DNA of 64,000 nucleotides from Blastomyces gilchristii SLH14081. Lineage: Eukaryota > Ascomycota > Eurotiomycetes > Onygenales > Ajellomycetaceae. Numbering within the stretch: the first letter of the stretch is position 1; every line of letters starts with the position of its first letter. A program made the translations under genes and the position numbers. Shown one piece after another: positions 1 through 10,989 of the stretch. The stretch lies in contig NW_003101631.1 of NCBI RefSeq assembly GCF_000003855.2, positions 1 to 64,000 on the forward strand. The letters are read 5' to 3'. The notes under the pieces were generated by a model, which saw only the letters and a list, made by a program, of their open reading frames with translations, ran no database searches and was not told the origin of the DNA.

Positions 1-284
1 CCCTCAGGGTGCTCCTCCGTTATTTCCTCCAAGTTCCTTTCAGATTGCAACGACCTTCTTACCCACGCCTACTATCCAGATGACGATTGCTGTGAAAGCG
101 ACGTTCAAGGTGTCTAGTATTGAGAATACGGTGGGTGATCCTAATTGAATATCTATACACATTTCTCAGTAGTTCTCTGTTCTTGTTGCTGATGTGTTTG
201 GTTCGTGTTCGTGGCGTCAAATAGGCAGCGCCTGCGCCAGTTGAGGACGATATGCAGAAATTCTTGAACAGGTGGAAAGATTAA
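1..284 (+). CDS. 3' end of an unrecognised protein-coding gene
   Basis: The window opens inside a gene on the plus strand. A frame starting at base 2 runs open to base 130 (ends ...SSIENT), a GTGGGT donor follows at 131, an acceptor ATAG ends at 224, and the last exon (225-284) is in phase, encodes a short acidic tail ending in KFLNRWKD and stops with TAA at 282-284. The phase match of both exons supports the splice model. About 63 C-terminal residues are visible, Pro-rich at first and then a beta-like stretch (IQMTIAVKATFKV). I do not recognise the family. It is convergent with the PRO1 gene downstream. Confidence 0.6.
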
Positions 285-1025
285 CATCGGACATGGGATC
301 CACTTCTTTTGCTTCTCCTGCCTTTATTGGTTTCTCTCTTTCCTTAGTTTTTCTTTCCTCGTCTGTTTTCTCTTTAGTTTGACCAGGCAGCCCTTGGTTA
401 TGGTTGTGTTATGGTTTATGGTTTATGCCTTACGTTATCCTAGATAGGTAACATTGACGTATGAGGAGTTCGTTTGATTTGAGATATGAAATCTCAAGGG
501 GCGGAAACCGTTATGTTGTATATTTTGTGATTTCTAGCCTATTCCCCTTCCATCCCTTCCTTAAAGAAAATCATGCCTTTGTTCAGTCAGTTAATGTATT
601 ATTTAGTGCATGTTGTTTTAGCACAAGCGATTTATATGCTCTATTTGAACGAATGATTTGATTCTAAATTTATATCGTGGATAGATAGATAGTGAGCTAT
701 ATGGAATACTACTTAGCAACACAAAAAGTAAAAAGATAAAAAGACTCCTCCCATATTTTATGTCCATTGTTAGGGTTGGACGTCCAGTTGTGCTATCGGT
801 TACCTGGCATATATCCCAAAAGAATTTTTATGGGGAATAATTTAATATGCTGGGGAAAGGAAAGACATGGGCGACTTCAACCTCCACCTCCACCCAGTGC
901 CAACGCAGCCCCTATTTTCTACGTGAATGTATGTTGAAAGCATCGGGAATGAAAAAAAAGGGGGGGATCTTCTAACCAACCCAAACTCCAGCCCCACGTC
1001 AACAAGGAGAAGAGAAATAACAAAA
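285..1025. other. Intergenic region between convergent genes
   Basis: Lies between the TAA at 284 and the PRO1 stop at 1026, so it holds two facing 3' UTRs. It is T/A-rich in the first half. I see no RNA gene, repeat or credible ORF. Confidence 0.5.
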
Positions 1026-2723
1026 TCAAACCGCCCGCGGGGACGCCCCACTGAGAACCCGGAACTCATCTTCCAGCGCAGGCGTTGTAGGCCGACTTGC
1101 CCTTTCCGACATTCCGAAGAACGCAATATTCTGCCTCAGCGCCACATACTCGCTGTCCGCATACCCGAGCACGGGTAGGATCTGTGTACTCCGCAGGCCC
1201 TTGATGCGCGCAATCTCATTGCTGCCGTAATTCACCAACGCCCGCCCGACTTCCCGCGGTGACGCGCCTTGAAGCGGGAAATCGCCGTTGAGGGCAGCGG
1301 CGGAGGTTGAGCGTCGCTCGACGACGACGATCCGCACGGCTTCTTGCTGGCCGAAGTGACCCTCAACGCCTACGACGCCTGCGGGGAGCAGGCCGGCTTT
1401 GTTTAAGATGGCGGCGTAGGCACCTGCATCAATGTAGACAGTGCCGTGGGGGGAGAGTCCGTGCAAAAGCCAGAATGAGCGGGAGTGGATCGGGGTGGTC
1501 GAGGGGATGAAGCGAGTATGTGCTGGCAACGTTGCTTTTGCTAAGGATGGAGATGGAGGTGTTGATGTTGGTGGAGAGACGGGCTTTTCATTTATGGTGG
1601 GTGTTGTTGATGACCAGTTCTGTGTGTTATGTTGGAGGTGTCTGATGATTGCTAGGACGTTGCCTGGCTGTGAGCTACGGGTTATTATGGTCGTGACACC
1701 AGCACTTGTTGCTAGGCGTGCCGCGACTATTTTCGTGCTCATCCCGCCTGTTCCCAATGAAGAGCCTGCGGAAGATACGTCGGCTGTGAGGCTGGAGATG
1801 TCCGACACCACCTCAATTACCTGTGCGTCCGGGTTGGTGCGGGGATTCGATGTGTATAAGCCGTCGACATCCGTCATTAAGAACAGATAATCTGCTCCAA
1901 CCATACCAGCGGTGATGGCAGATAACGTGTCATTGTCACCGAATTTAATTTCCTAGTCAGGGTTACGTCAAAAATAAGCATTCCGTTGTGGTAATTCCCC
2001 TCCATCCATCCAGTGTCGATCATAACACCACCTACCGAAACCGCCAAAGTATCATTTTCATTCACAATCGGAACCACTCCCATATTCAAGAGCTCCGTAA
2101 GGGTATTTTGCGCATTGCGATATTGGGTTGTCTGTATTATATATTACCACGGTCAGACTTCGTAATCGTCCAGTTTCCTGGTCCCTGTTGTATTGTATGC
2201 CAACGGGACGCACTCACGTCCGCAATGTCATTCCTCGTCAACAAAATCTGAGCCACGGGTTGTCGCAGATGGGCGAACAAACTATCCCATAGACTCATCA
2301 GTCTGCATTGTCCAACAGCCGCCAAAGCCTAGAGCTGAGGTTAGCCGATGTTAACAGCTACTGGTTCGTTTGAGTATTAGTATATACTGCTGTGATGCGA
2401 ACCTGTATTCGAGGAAGATGTGTTGGCCGAGTGTCAACATCCATCCTACGCAATCCAACCCCGACAGCACCTGAAGAGACAATGATGACTCGGTGCCCAT
2501 CTCTTAGGAGTTTTGCTGTGGTCTCGACGATAAGTGTTAAAATGGACAGAATGGGTTCATGGGTAATTTCGTCAACGATTGAACTCGTCCCTTTTCATTT
2601 AAAACAATAAAAATTAGTTGCTTAGTCGAGAAAAATAAGGACAGCTATACCAACTGGCTTGTCTGTTTCAAAAAGGTACGCACCCAATTTAATCACAATC
2701 GTGAATGCTCTGTGGCCCTTCAT
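1026..2723 (-). CDS. PRO1: Glutamate 5-kinase (gamma-glutamyl kinase), first step of proline synthesis
   Basis: Phosphorylates glutamate to gamma-glutamyl phosphate in the cytosol, the first step from glutamate to proline. Five exons on the minus strand, complement(join(1026..1952,2036..2131,2218..2328,2403..2590,2684..2723)), give 453 residues in one frame with GT/AG junctions. Visible motifs: KLGTSS near residue 12 (phosphate-binding start of the amino-acid-kinase fold), SSGAVGVG near 52, PIVNENDT near 134 (substrate binding), [10 protein letters not shown] near 148, TDVDGLY near 172, GTGGMSTK near 212, and a C-terminal PUA domain from about residue 314 ([14 protein letters not shown]). A variable Ser/Pro-rich linker (about 253-290) separates the domains. 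The ATG at 2723 is the first in frame after an upstream TAA. Divergent from ATP23. In yeast the enzyme is inhibited by proline. Confidence 0.93.
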
Positions 2724-3110
2724 CTTGCCGGTATTGTCACCGTCGGTAGTTGATTCTCCTCGCCTGGAAGTCGGACTCTCATATCCATGAGGGCCCCTTC
2801 CAGGAGAAGAGGGAGGTTCTGAAAACGAATCCAGGATCCCGGGTGCAAATAAAACACCTACTGGTCGTTGTCCGTGGGTCCCATCATAGGGCGCCGGGAT
2901 AGTTTATCGTCTCCATTAATTTGCCTTGGTATAATTTAACTGTATTTTATTCTCGAGTTTCTGAAAGGCAGATGTTCTGCCGTCCCTCACCGTTCTCGGG
3001 CAGATCTCATTACGCCTTCACGTATGATATTCCGGCTAGGAATTCTTTATTGACATCACCAGGTGTAGAGCAGGTCCACGGCAGGTCGATAAATTTATAC
3101 TGTGCAGCAA
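2724..3110. promoter_or_regulatory. Shared divergent promoter region of PRO1 and ATP23
   Basis: 387 bp separate the PRO1 ATG (2723, minus) from the ATP23 ATG (3111, plus), so both promoters must lie here. The frame of PRO1 stays open upstream for about 60 codons without another ATG, so this is read as 5' UTR. No specific operator is identified. Confidence 0.55.
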
Positions 3111-4040
3111 ATGGCGGATACGAACTCATCAGGTGCCGGGACTAGCACCCCCGCGCCACCTACAGACACTGGCTACACACCAGGGGATGACACTTGGACC
3201 CAAATGAAGAACATGTTCTCGATTCTGACAGGTAAAATGACGGAAGAGGGAAAGGATCAATTTTTACTTGCGCGGGATATCCGAAATGAAGAAATTGATT
3301 GTAAACGCTGTGAGGATCAGCGTGATTATCTTATAAAATACAGTGTGTTTGTCTCTGCTGTAAACTGCGGAAACTTTGCGTGTGCCTGTCCCCATTACTT
3401 TCCATCGTTGTTCAGTGCTTACACTGTATCTCATTTTCATCCAGGTCCCATCATCCGCTTTCTCCAAGATAACATAAAGCAACTGGGCGGCGATATATCT
3501 AGCCACAACATCCATTGCCGACGCTGCACGCAACGACAAGCCGGCGGCTTCGACCCGGAGTACGGTATCCGGATATGCGCAAATGCAATGAAGGACCAGG
3601 GACATCTAGAGGATACAATGGCACATGAGATGATGCATGCCTACGATCATTTACGGTTCAAGTTGAACTGGACAGACAATTTGAGACACGCTGCTTGCAC
3701 TGAGGTTCGTTTATATTTCGCCTCTTATCATTCTCCATGTCCGATCTCCCAAGATTCTCATTCAAGATATCAGATATTAAAACATAGTCTAACCGTTTGT
3801 TGGTTCGTGTAGATCCGGGCAAGCTCATTAAGCGGAGAATGTAGATGGGCCCGAGAGTTCTTCCGCCGCGGCCAATGGAAACTAACTCAACAGCATCAGG
3901 AGTGTGTGCGGCGACGTGCTGCCTTGTCCGTCATGGCGCGGCCGGCTTGTAAGGATGCGGAGCACGCGAGACAGGTCGTGGATGAGGTTTGGGATAGCTG
4001 TTTCCGAGATACCCGCCCTTTCGATGAGATTTATCGATAA
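3111..4040 (+). CDS. ATP23: Mitochondrial inner membrane metallopeptidase Atp23
   Basis: A zinc peptidase of the intermembrane space. In yeast it removes the presequence of Atp6 and helps assemble the F1Fo ATP synthase. Join(3111..3342,3445..3704,3813..4040) gives 239 residues. The metalloprotease motif HEMMH sits at residues 138-142 (Glu139 the expected catalytic base), preceded by the family-typical cysteine pairs CKRC (64-67) and CRRC (101-104) and the [12 protein letters not shown] segment. The last exon holds the conserved [20 protein letters not shown] and [16 protein letters not shown] blocks. Intron 1 splits the Ser of KYSPIIRF, matching the family at that point. The N-terminal 35 residues are Thr/Pro-rich and lack an obvious presequence. 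The ATG at 3111 is chosen because no earlier in-frame ATG exists. Length is usual for fungi. Confidence 0.94.
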
Positions 4041-4453
4041 GAAAGGAAAAGAGAAAGAAATTTGTAGGGTGTTTTCTGGAATTTCCCCCTTTTTTTTCGT
4101 TTTTTTATTATCATACATATGTACAGTACATTATATGGGTATCGGTACGACTGTTTGAACTAGACCGTCTGGCAGGGGAGAGCGGCGTTTTTATTTTGGA
4201 ATGATTCATTCTTTGATACTCTGATAGACCACTCAATTAACTGACGAAACGATCGAAAACTTGAAAGAAGCTACTGTAGCCCCAAAAACAATGATCCATG
4301 TGCAATCATTGCCATGTGTCCGATCCTGTACTCCAAAGTTAAGCAAAATGGACAATCAACCATACTCCATACACCCGCTCGATAAACGATAGCACCCACT
4401 ACTAAACCCATGCTAGAAATGTTCAAAACACACAAGGTTACAGGCAGGCAAAT
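4041..4453. other. Intergenic region between convergent ATP23 and Aurora kinase
   Basis: Two facing 3' UTRs. A T-run at about 4088-4106 could serve 3' end formation of ATP23. Nothing else is visible. Confidence 0.45.
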
Positions 4454-5763
4454 CTACTCTCTATAACTTTTGTTGCCTGAGCTTCGCTTCGCTGCCCTCT
4501 CGCCTTTGACGCAATGTTTAATGATCCAGGGATGCTGCTGAACTTCGTCCAGAGGAATTCGCTGTTCTGGGTCAAGAACCAATAACTATTTGAAGGTTAG
4601 TGAGGCCAATAAAGAAACTTCCAATTAGCAGAATGCATGCCAGACCAACCAACCTTCTTGATAAGATCCCTAGCCTCCGCGCTCACAAACGACGGCACTT
4701 TCATCTCACCCCTAGCAATCCGCCGCCGTGTCATAATTGGCGTGTCTTCAAACGGGGCCTCGCCAACCAGGAACTCGTACGTAAGCACACCTAAGCTCCA
4801 TAGATCGATTTTCTCGTTATAATAATTGTCCTGTAACCCAGGCCTAAGCATTTCCGGAGGCAGGTAGTCCAAAGTGCCGCACATGGTATTTCTTCTGTTA
4901 TTTGGAGCATGTACGCTCCAGCCAAAGTCGCTTATCTTGATTTCGCCATGGATGCCCACAAGGATGTTCTCTGGCTTGATATCACGGTGCATGACGTGCT
5001 TTTTGTGCAGGTATTTCAATGCAGCAGCCATCTGGGCGATATATTGCGCAGCCTTCCACTCTGGGAATCGGTTTTCCTTTCTCAGGTGTTTGTACAGTTC
5101 TCCATTGCCTGCAAACTCGAGAATCAGAAACACCCGTTTACTATCATGGAAATGACCATATAAGCGTAATATATTGGGATGTCTCAGATTGCTTTGGATT
5201 TCGATTTCTCGTCGTAATTGCTTCTCGACTTTGCCCTGGACCAGCTCGCTCTTGTGCAAGACTTTCAGAGCACAAACGAAGCCAGTTGATCGTTCTCTAG
5301 CAAGGTATACTCGACCAAACTTGCCCTTCCCGAGAGGTTTTCCAATTTCGAACATTCCCAGGTGGAATTTCTTTGGGGCGCTTGGCTGCTCGTAGAACGG
5401 GATGGAAGTCCGGCTGACCGCTGTACTTTCTTCAGTGGAGTTATAGGAGGAAGATACCAGATTGACTGTTCCTTGGGGTTTGCGGGGAGAGGAGCCATTG
5501 CTATTTTGAAGAGCATATTTTAGCAAATTTGAGCGGTTTGGGTTGCTGGTAAGCTGTGTCGCTGAAGTTGAGGCTGTGTGTGGGCCCTTCTTGTGGTATT
5601 AGACAAGTATTCTCATAGCATTGATTATATGTATATATATATATGTGTGTATGTGTATCAGGAAATTTACTTTTTGTTTCTGGTAGTATGTGCTGTTGCT
5701 GAGAGGTTCATTCTCATCATTGACGGAGAGATGCTCAAACCGAGCTTCGAGGGTCTTCGACAT
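4454..5763 (-). CDS. ark1: Aurora-type serine/threonine protein kinase
   Basis: Mitotic kinase, in fungi the catalytic subunit of the chromosomal passenger complex. Complement(join(4454..4585,4654..5589,5671..5763)) gives 386 residues. In order: a short N-terminus ([20 protein letters not shown]), a Ser/Thr-rich linker, the glycine-rich loop [11 protein letters not shown] (about 117-127), ALK with catalytic Lys about 140, HRDIKPEN with Asp about 234, DFGWS at about 252, and the Aurora activation loop [16 protein letters not shown] with the phosphorylated Thr about 266. The small last exon carries [25 protein letters not shown] and the RRxT loop separate Aurora from other kinases. The first exon is inferred from phase and a GTAAAT donor; the ATG at 5763 fits. 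Fungi usually have a single Aurora (Ipl1/Ark1). Divergent from TIP41. Confidence 0.92.
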
Positions 5764-6256
5764 TTGTGGTGGAAGGTGGAAGCAATATGAGGTATTTGAA
5801 GAAGGGAGATAAATTAAAAGCTCTCCTCAGAGTGAAAATAAAATGGTCTCTGTTCCTGGTTAATCCGTATATCTGCTGTGCAATGGAGGTTGGAGGAATT
5901 TGACATTCATCAAGCCCACCTCCGTCTTTATTTACTCCGTAATAGGGCCAACGGTCACCACAGCAACTCCGGATCAATATTAATCCGATAGTCCCTGGCT
6001 TTCTTGGCGTTCTGCGGGCAGATCCAACCAAATTACAAACCCTGCGTGAAGAACAATGTATTATGGATGGATCGTCTTGAAGCAACAATGCGGAAATATT
6101 TGCAGTCGAGTACAGCCAAATTAAAGCATTGAACTTTTTTTGGGCTCTCATATATGCTTTAGCCTTGGTCGGTGATACACAACTAACTGACTAGTTGGTC
6201 ACCACAATCAAACTTTGGGTACATTGACGAACACACTGCCTCCGGCGCATCCCATA
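5764..6256. promoter_or_regulatory. Shared divergent promoter region of Aurora kinase and TIP41
   Basis: 493 bp between two start codons facing away from each other. Base composition is ordinary. I see no distinct operator, and no separate gene fits here. Confidence 0.5.
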
Positions 6257-7226
6257 ATGGCCTCCAACGACGCACACCAGGATACGCAGTTTCCCTCTGC
6301 CACTACCCCCAGGGACAATTCGATTACAAGACATGGCTTCAAAATAACTACCCAAAAACTACCAATACTCAAAGCCGGCCCAATCGATGAGATGACTACG
6401 AAACTTGGCATTGCACCTCCAGAGATGATATTTGGCGACAACCACGTCACAATCGAGCACCAGCCCTCGGGATGGAAACTAGATTTCAACGCTTTTGATG
6501 CCTTGGACCGTGTCGACAAAAGTGGGGAGACTATGCTGAAAGTGGCTTATTCAAAGGAGTGGCAGCAGAGCAGGTGAATACCGACAAAAATATGAAGTCT
6601 GTAAAATGATGCGATGTTGACTCAGACGCTAAATTGTTTCGCTTTTCCTTGCTTAGAGAAAACAGTCATCAAGGGATTAAAGAGGTAGTCAAACCATTTG
6701 ATTGGTCCTATAGCACAAATTATAAAGGGACACTTTCTCCAGGCGGAAAACCATTCGAACATTCATCATCCCCGATTCCCATTGAACTCCTAAAACGACC
6801 GGATCCCATCCTCTTTTTCGACGAAGTTATGCTATATGAAGATGAGCTGGCGGATAATGGTATTGCCATGTTATCGTGCAAGATACGTGTCATGCCTTCT
6901 CGCCTACTCCTTTTGTCCCGGTTTTTCATGCGGTTAGATAATGTACTGGTTCGCCTAAGGGATACTAGAATATATGTCGATTTTGAAACGCGGGAAGTGA
7001 TTCGGGAGTATCAGGCAAAGGAAGAGAAATATGATGAAGTGCGACAGGTATGGGCTCATTTCTAAGTACACGAGATACCAAATTTGATGCACTTAGCTAA
7101 CGGATAGCGTAGCGCCTAGTAAGCTCGAGGGAAGATATTCCGGCTATAATGCGAGACCCCAATAAACTCTCGGAATTATTGCCCAAGGTGGATGCGAGTT
7201 TGGAACATGTTTTCGTTGACGGTTGA
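6257..7226 (+). CDS. tip41: TIP41-like TOR-pathway regulator, frameshifted near its 3' end
   Basis: TIP41 proteins act with Tap42/alpha4 on type 2A phosphatases in TOR nutrient signalling. Exons 6257..6573, 6657..7047 and 7114..7226 have matching phases at both introns. Family blocks visible: HGFKITTQKLPIL (about 30-42), the GDNHVTIEH and GWKLDFNAFDAL segments, then PFDWSYSTNYKG, ILFFDEVMLYEDELADNG, CKIRVMPSRLLLLSRFFMRLDNVLVRLRDTRIY (the core motif) and REYQAKEEKYDEVRQ. The last exon should read SREDIPAIMRDPNKLSELLP, but at 7138-7145 one base is missing, so the literal reading stops at TAA 7147-7149 and the conserved tail continues in the next frame to TGA 7224-7226. The start is the ATG at 6257. 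The family assignment is secure; whether the frameshift is real is not. Confidence 0.88.
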
Positions 7227-7539
7227 GGTGTTTAGCTTCGGTATCGCTCTCCTTGTAAAAGTAACGCAACTCTGCGCCCTCATGATATATCGTGAACTCC
7301 CATGAATACAATCCGAGGAAAGCTACGTACCCTGGTCGCTCCAGAGGCGTCGGCGAAACCCACCTTACGAACTATCTTAGAACCTCCGTTCATGGAAGTT
7401 GTGGGTGGACCATCCTTCTAAACCTGAGTATAGGTGGTAGCCTGCCGGCACCTATTACATGTACCGTACACTCTTGCTGTTGTCTTTATCCTGCTTTGAG
7501 CCTGTAGTTATGTAGTGTCAAGATACCTAGTCCCATGCA
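7227..7539. other. 3' flank of TIP41 up to the isochore boundary
   Basis: Ordinary-GC sequence that passes into AT-rich DNA around 7500-7560. An ORF of 71 codons lies here but has no recognisable protein character. Nothing else is seen. Confidence 0.4.
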
Positions 7540-7756
7540 TGTATAGGGGCATATACAGTACATACTTTATGAGATAATACTATTAATATCTTATTGAATA
7601 GTAATATTACACTGCGTAGCTAATTCTACTGATAATTAACCTTATTTACAGTTTTCAATATCAGCTTTCAAAACTTTCTTTTCAGTTTGCTCATTAATTG
7701 AAAAATAATAGAGAGACTGTGCAATTATCTTTTATAGTAATAATTTTTCTTATAAC

Positions 7757-7895
7757 GTAATTCACCACTTAACGGAACAAACACCTAATGAAACACTCTT
7801 CTATCTCAATTAGACTGGCCGCCGGTAGACTGACCGTGTGACCGTGTCTGAGACCAGGACCAAACTTTACAGTTGTCATGTTGCCTAAAAGCATT
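7757..7895. other. Residual GC island inside the AT-rich block
   Basis: A patch of about 140 bp that keeps CpG sites (GACTGGCCGCCGG, and a GACCGTGT doublet). It shares AGACTGGCCG with the reverse complement of the hairpin core at 13555-13579, so both may be remnants of one repeat family. No coding potential is seen. Confidence 0.4.
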
Positions 7896-8195
7896 ACTTC
7901 TGATCATGGTTTATATTCATTACATTGATTCTAAATCACATTATTTCAAATATTGAAGATCTCAGATTCACTTTTTAAATAAAAATCTAGTTCTGAATAA
8001 AGAATATATTTGAATTCTTAGTCACATTTTCATTCTGATCTCATTATTGAGAATAATATCAAATGAGATTATAAAATCACTTCTCACTTACATAATATCA
8101 TAATATAGTACTCATTTGTTAAAAATTCAACAGAGAGTGTTATTAAATATTATTACTTTTCTGAACACAGATTATAATTTATATAATTTTAATTA

Positions 8196-8342
8196 TAAAA
8201 AAAATATAAAAAATAAAAAAAAATAAAAAATAAAAAATAAAATAAAAATAAGAAAAAATCAGAATGAAAAAAAAAAGAGAAAGAAAAAAAAAAGAAAAGA
8301 AAAGAAAAAGAAAAAAGTAAAAAATAAAAATAAAAAAAATTA
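8196..8342. repeat. A-rich low-complexity tract
   Basis: About 145 bp of A-runs broken by single T or G (AAAAT- and AAAAG-like units). No element boundary could be tied to it. Confidence 0.8.
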
Positions 8343-9435
8343 AGATTACAGAGCTATAGTACTTTTAAAATACTTACTTCTCAGAGTTTTTATAATATTT
8401 ATTATTAACTGTGTATTTCTTATAGTAAGAATAACACAGCTGTAATAAGTTATTATCTTAATATTATTTAATAAATAATCTATATATATCTGTATAAATG
8501 TGAATATTTAGAAAATATATATATAAAAAGTATGATCAGAGTGAACTCTGCTATCACTTAAATAATATTAAGAATAGAATACTGAAATTAATGATTCTTC
8601 TTATTAATTTTATAAATAAGACATATGAAGATAATCTTGAAGAATATAAGATTCTCTAACTTCTGATAAAAACAGATCTTATAGAGAGACTCTATTTTCA
8701 TAATATTAAAGACTGAGTATTATTAAAAAGTGTTACTTTTATACAATGTATATACATTTACTATAATAATTCATTCTCTGTATATATAACTGAGAATTGC
8801 AGTCTTCTCACATTGTATAACTCTTTCTAAGATGCTGCTACTGATTTATAATTCATATAGTCTTTCAGTTTAATACACACTGTGTATATACAGCTCTATA
8901 TACTGAGACTGTGTTAATTATTATAATCTGATATAATACTTACTTTTCACAGACTATGTTTCATTTGAGAAAAAAGAGAGAAGACATAACTATGATTTTA
9001 TTAAGAGAGAATAAATAATTAGTAATATTGAATATAATTTAATTCTTCTGTATTTAAAATTTGATTAGTCTATACTCTTTAATTTAAGAGTTTGTAAGAG
9101 TGTTTTAATAGTTTTTATATTAGCTTAAACTTAGTAATGAGTTGAAGAAGAAGAGAAAAGAGAGAAGAAAGAAATAAGAATAACTTATCTTTATAATATA
9201 AAAATAGAGAATCACTGTAATTATTCTCTTTAATAATAAAGATCTGTTTTCTATATATATCTCTGATATAGATTATATAATAACTGTATATAAAGAATAT
9301 TAATAGTATATATATTGAATAAAGATAATATTACTATATAACACTGTAGCTGTTTTCATACATCTTTGAAAGTTGTTAATATTTTCTTTATCTCTTTATA
9401 TTTAATAAGTTAGTAATATATTTTAATACACTTTC

Positions 9436-9463
9436 TCTTTTATTATTATCATTATTATTATTA

Positions 9464-9500
<37 letters not shown>

Positions 9501-9530
9501 GATTATCATCACTATTGTTATTATTATTAT
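9436..9530. repeat. ATT/ATC trinucleotide microsatellite
   Basis: A run of ATT triplets with interspersed ATC/GTT variants, roughly 95 bp, in AT-rich non-coding DNA. Confidence 0.9.
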
Positions 9531-10989
9531 CTCTCTTTAACACTCACTGAAATTAATTATATTATCTCTTCTCAAATATTCTGCAGTTCTGTGAATGATC
9601 AAGATGTGTGAGTACTGTCATAGATTGAAGAGAGAGAAGAAGAAGATGTTTAAGTAAGAAGAAACAGATTATAAAATATATTATAATATCTTGAAGAGAC
9701 TCTGTAAGAGAGTAGAATAATAACAATTTTAAGTAATACTTCTAATAGATTTAGACTGAACTAAGTATAGAAATAATACAGATAATACTATTTATAAGAG
9801 ATTGAAGAAGAAGATAGTAAAAAGTCTTATATAGTAGTAGTAAGATTAGAAGAAGTTCTGAGAATAATTTAAGTTCAAGATAAAGAGAGAGAGAGAGAAG
9901 AAGAGTGTTACTATAAATAAACAGTAGTAGAAGAAGATTGAGAGAGTGTTAAAGTAAAAGATAAAGAAGTTAAAACTGATAAGTTTTTTATTTATTAAGA
10001 GATAATGATTTTTAATAATACTTCTATTCTCTAATTGATTAGCAGAAGCTGATAGAGAAGAAGAGAATTAAGATCTTATTCAGATCTTAAATACACTTCA
10101 TAATTCAGAATATTAAGAAGACAGCTCTGCTCTCTGAGTATATTAATCTACTTATCACTGAGATGAAACCTAAGACAGTAGATTAGAAAATATGAGATTT
10201 TGAAATACAGATTGATTTAACTAAGAGAAAGCAGTCAAAACTCTTCTCTAAGAAGACAGTGAAGAAAGATTTTAAGATAATTATTATCTCAGATAAAAAG
10301 AAGAAGAAGAAGAAGAATAAAAAGTGAATTATAAAGAATAATAAAAAGAATGAGAAAGAGAAGAAAGATAGAAAAGTTTTTTTTCTTTTTATATTAGTTA
10401 GTATAAGTTCATAATTATTAATAATTGAAATTGATTTTAAGTTTTTAAAAATTATTGTACAAGTTGTAATCAAGTCGGAAATAATATATATATATATATA
10501 TATGGGACTATCATGATTTATAAATCACTATAATGTATAAGTATTTACATTTTTTCAATATTAATATTCATAATATTAATATATTTTTAATAATATTATT
10601 TAATAATATAATTTAATAACACTCTCTTTTACAATATTAATATATTTCAAGAAATATGACAGAGATTAATCAAGATTATTTATTTACTTTTATATATTAA
10701 TAATATTCAATCTGAGTTAGTACTAAAATTATAACTAAGCTGAGAAATAAGATTATTTTCTCTTATATTAATTCTTCTTATACATATCAGTGATCAGTTA
10801 TTGAAAATAAATTATTATCTTTCTCAAATCTTTATTATATCTTCTGAATTCACTTCTTTTATTTCTTTTACTTCTATTAAAAATTCATAAACTCTTTAAG
10901 AAATCACTGTAAATTATAAAGTCTATATTATTTATAATTCAATACAGAATACTCTCTTTTAATTATAATAAATAATCACTTCATTCTTC

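Noticed and set aside
7292..7507. 71-codon ORF between TIP41 and the AT-rich block
   Set aside because: No motif, no start context, and located in 3' flanking DNA.
10183..10473. 96-codon ORF rich in Phe, Ser and Ile on the minus strand
   Set aside because: It is the complement of an AG-rich, Lys-rich low-complexity tract and has no protein character.
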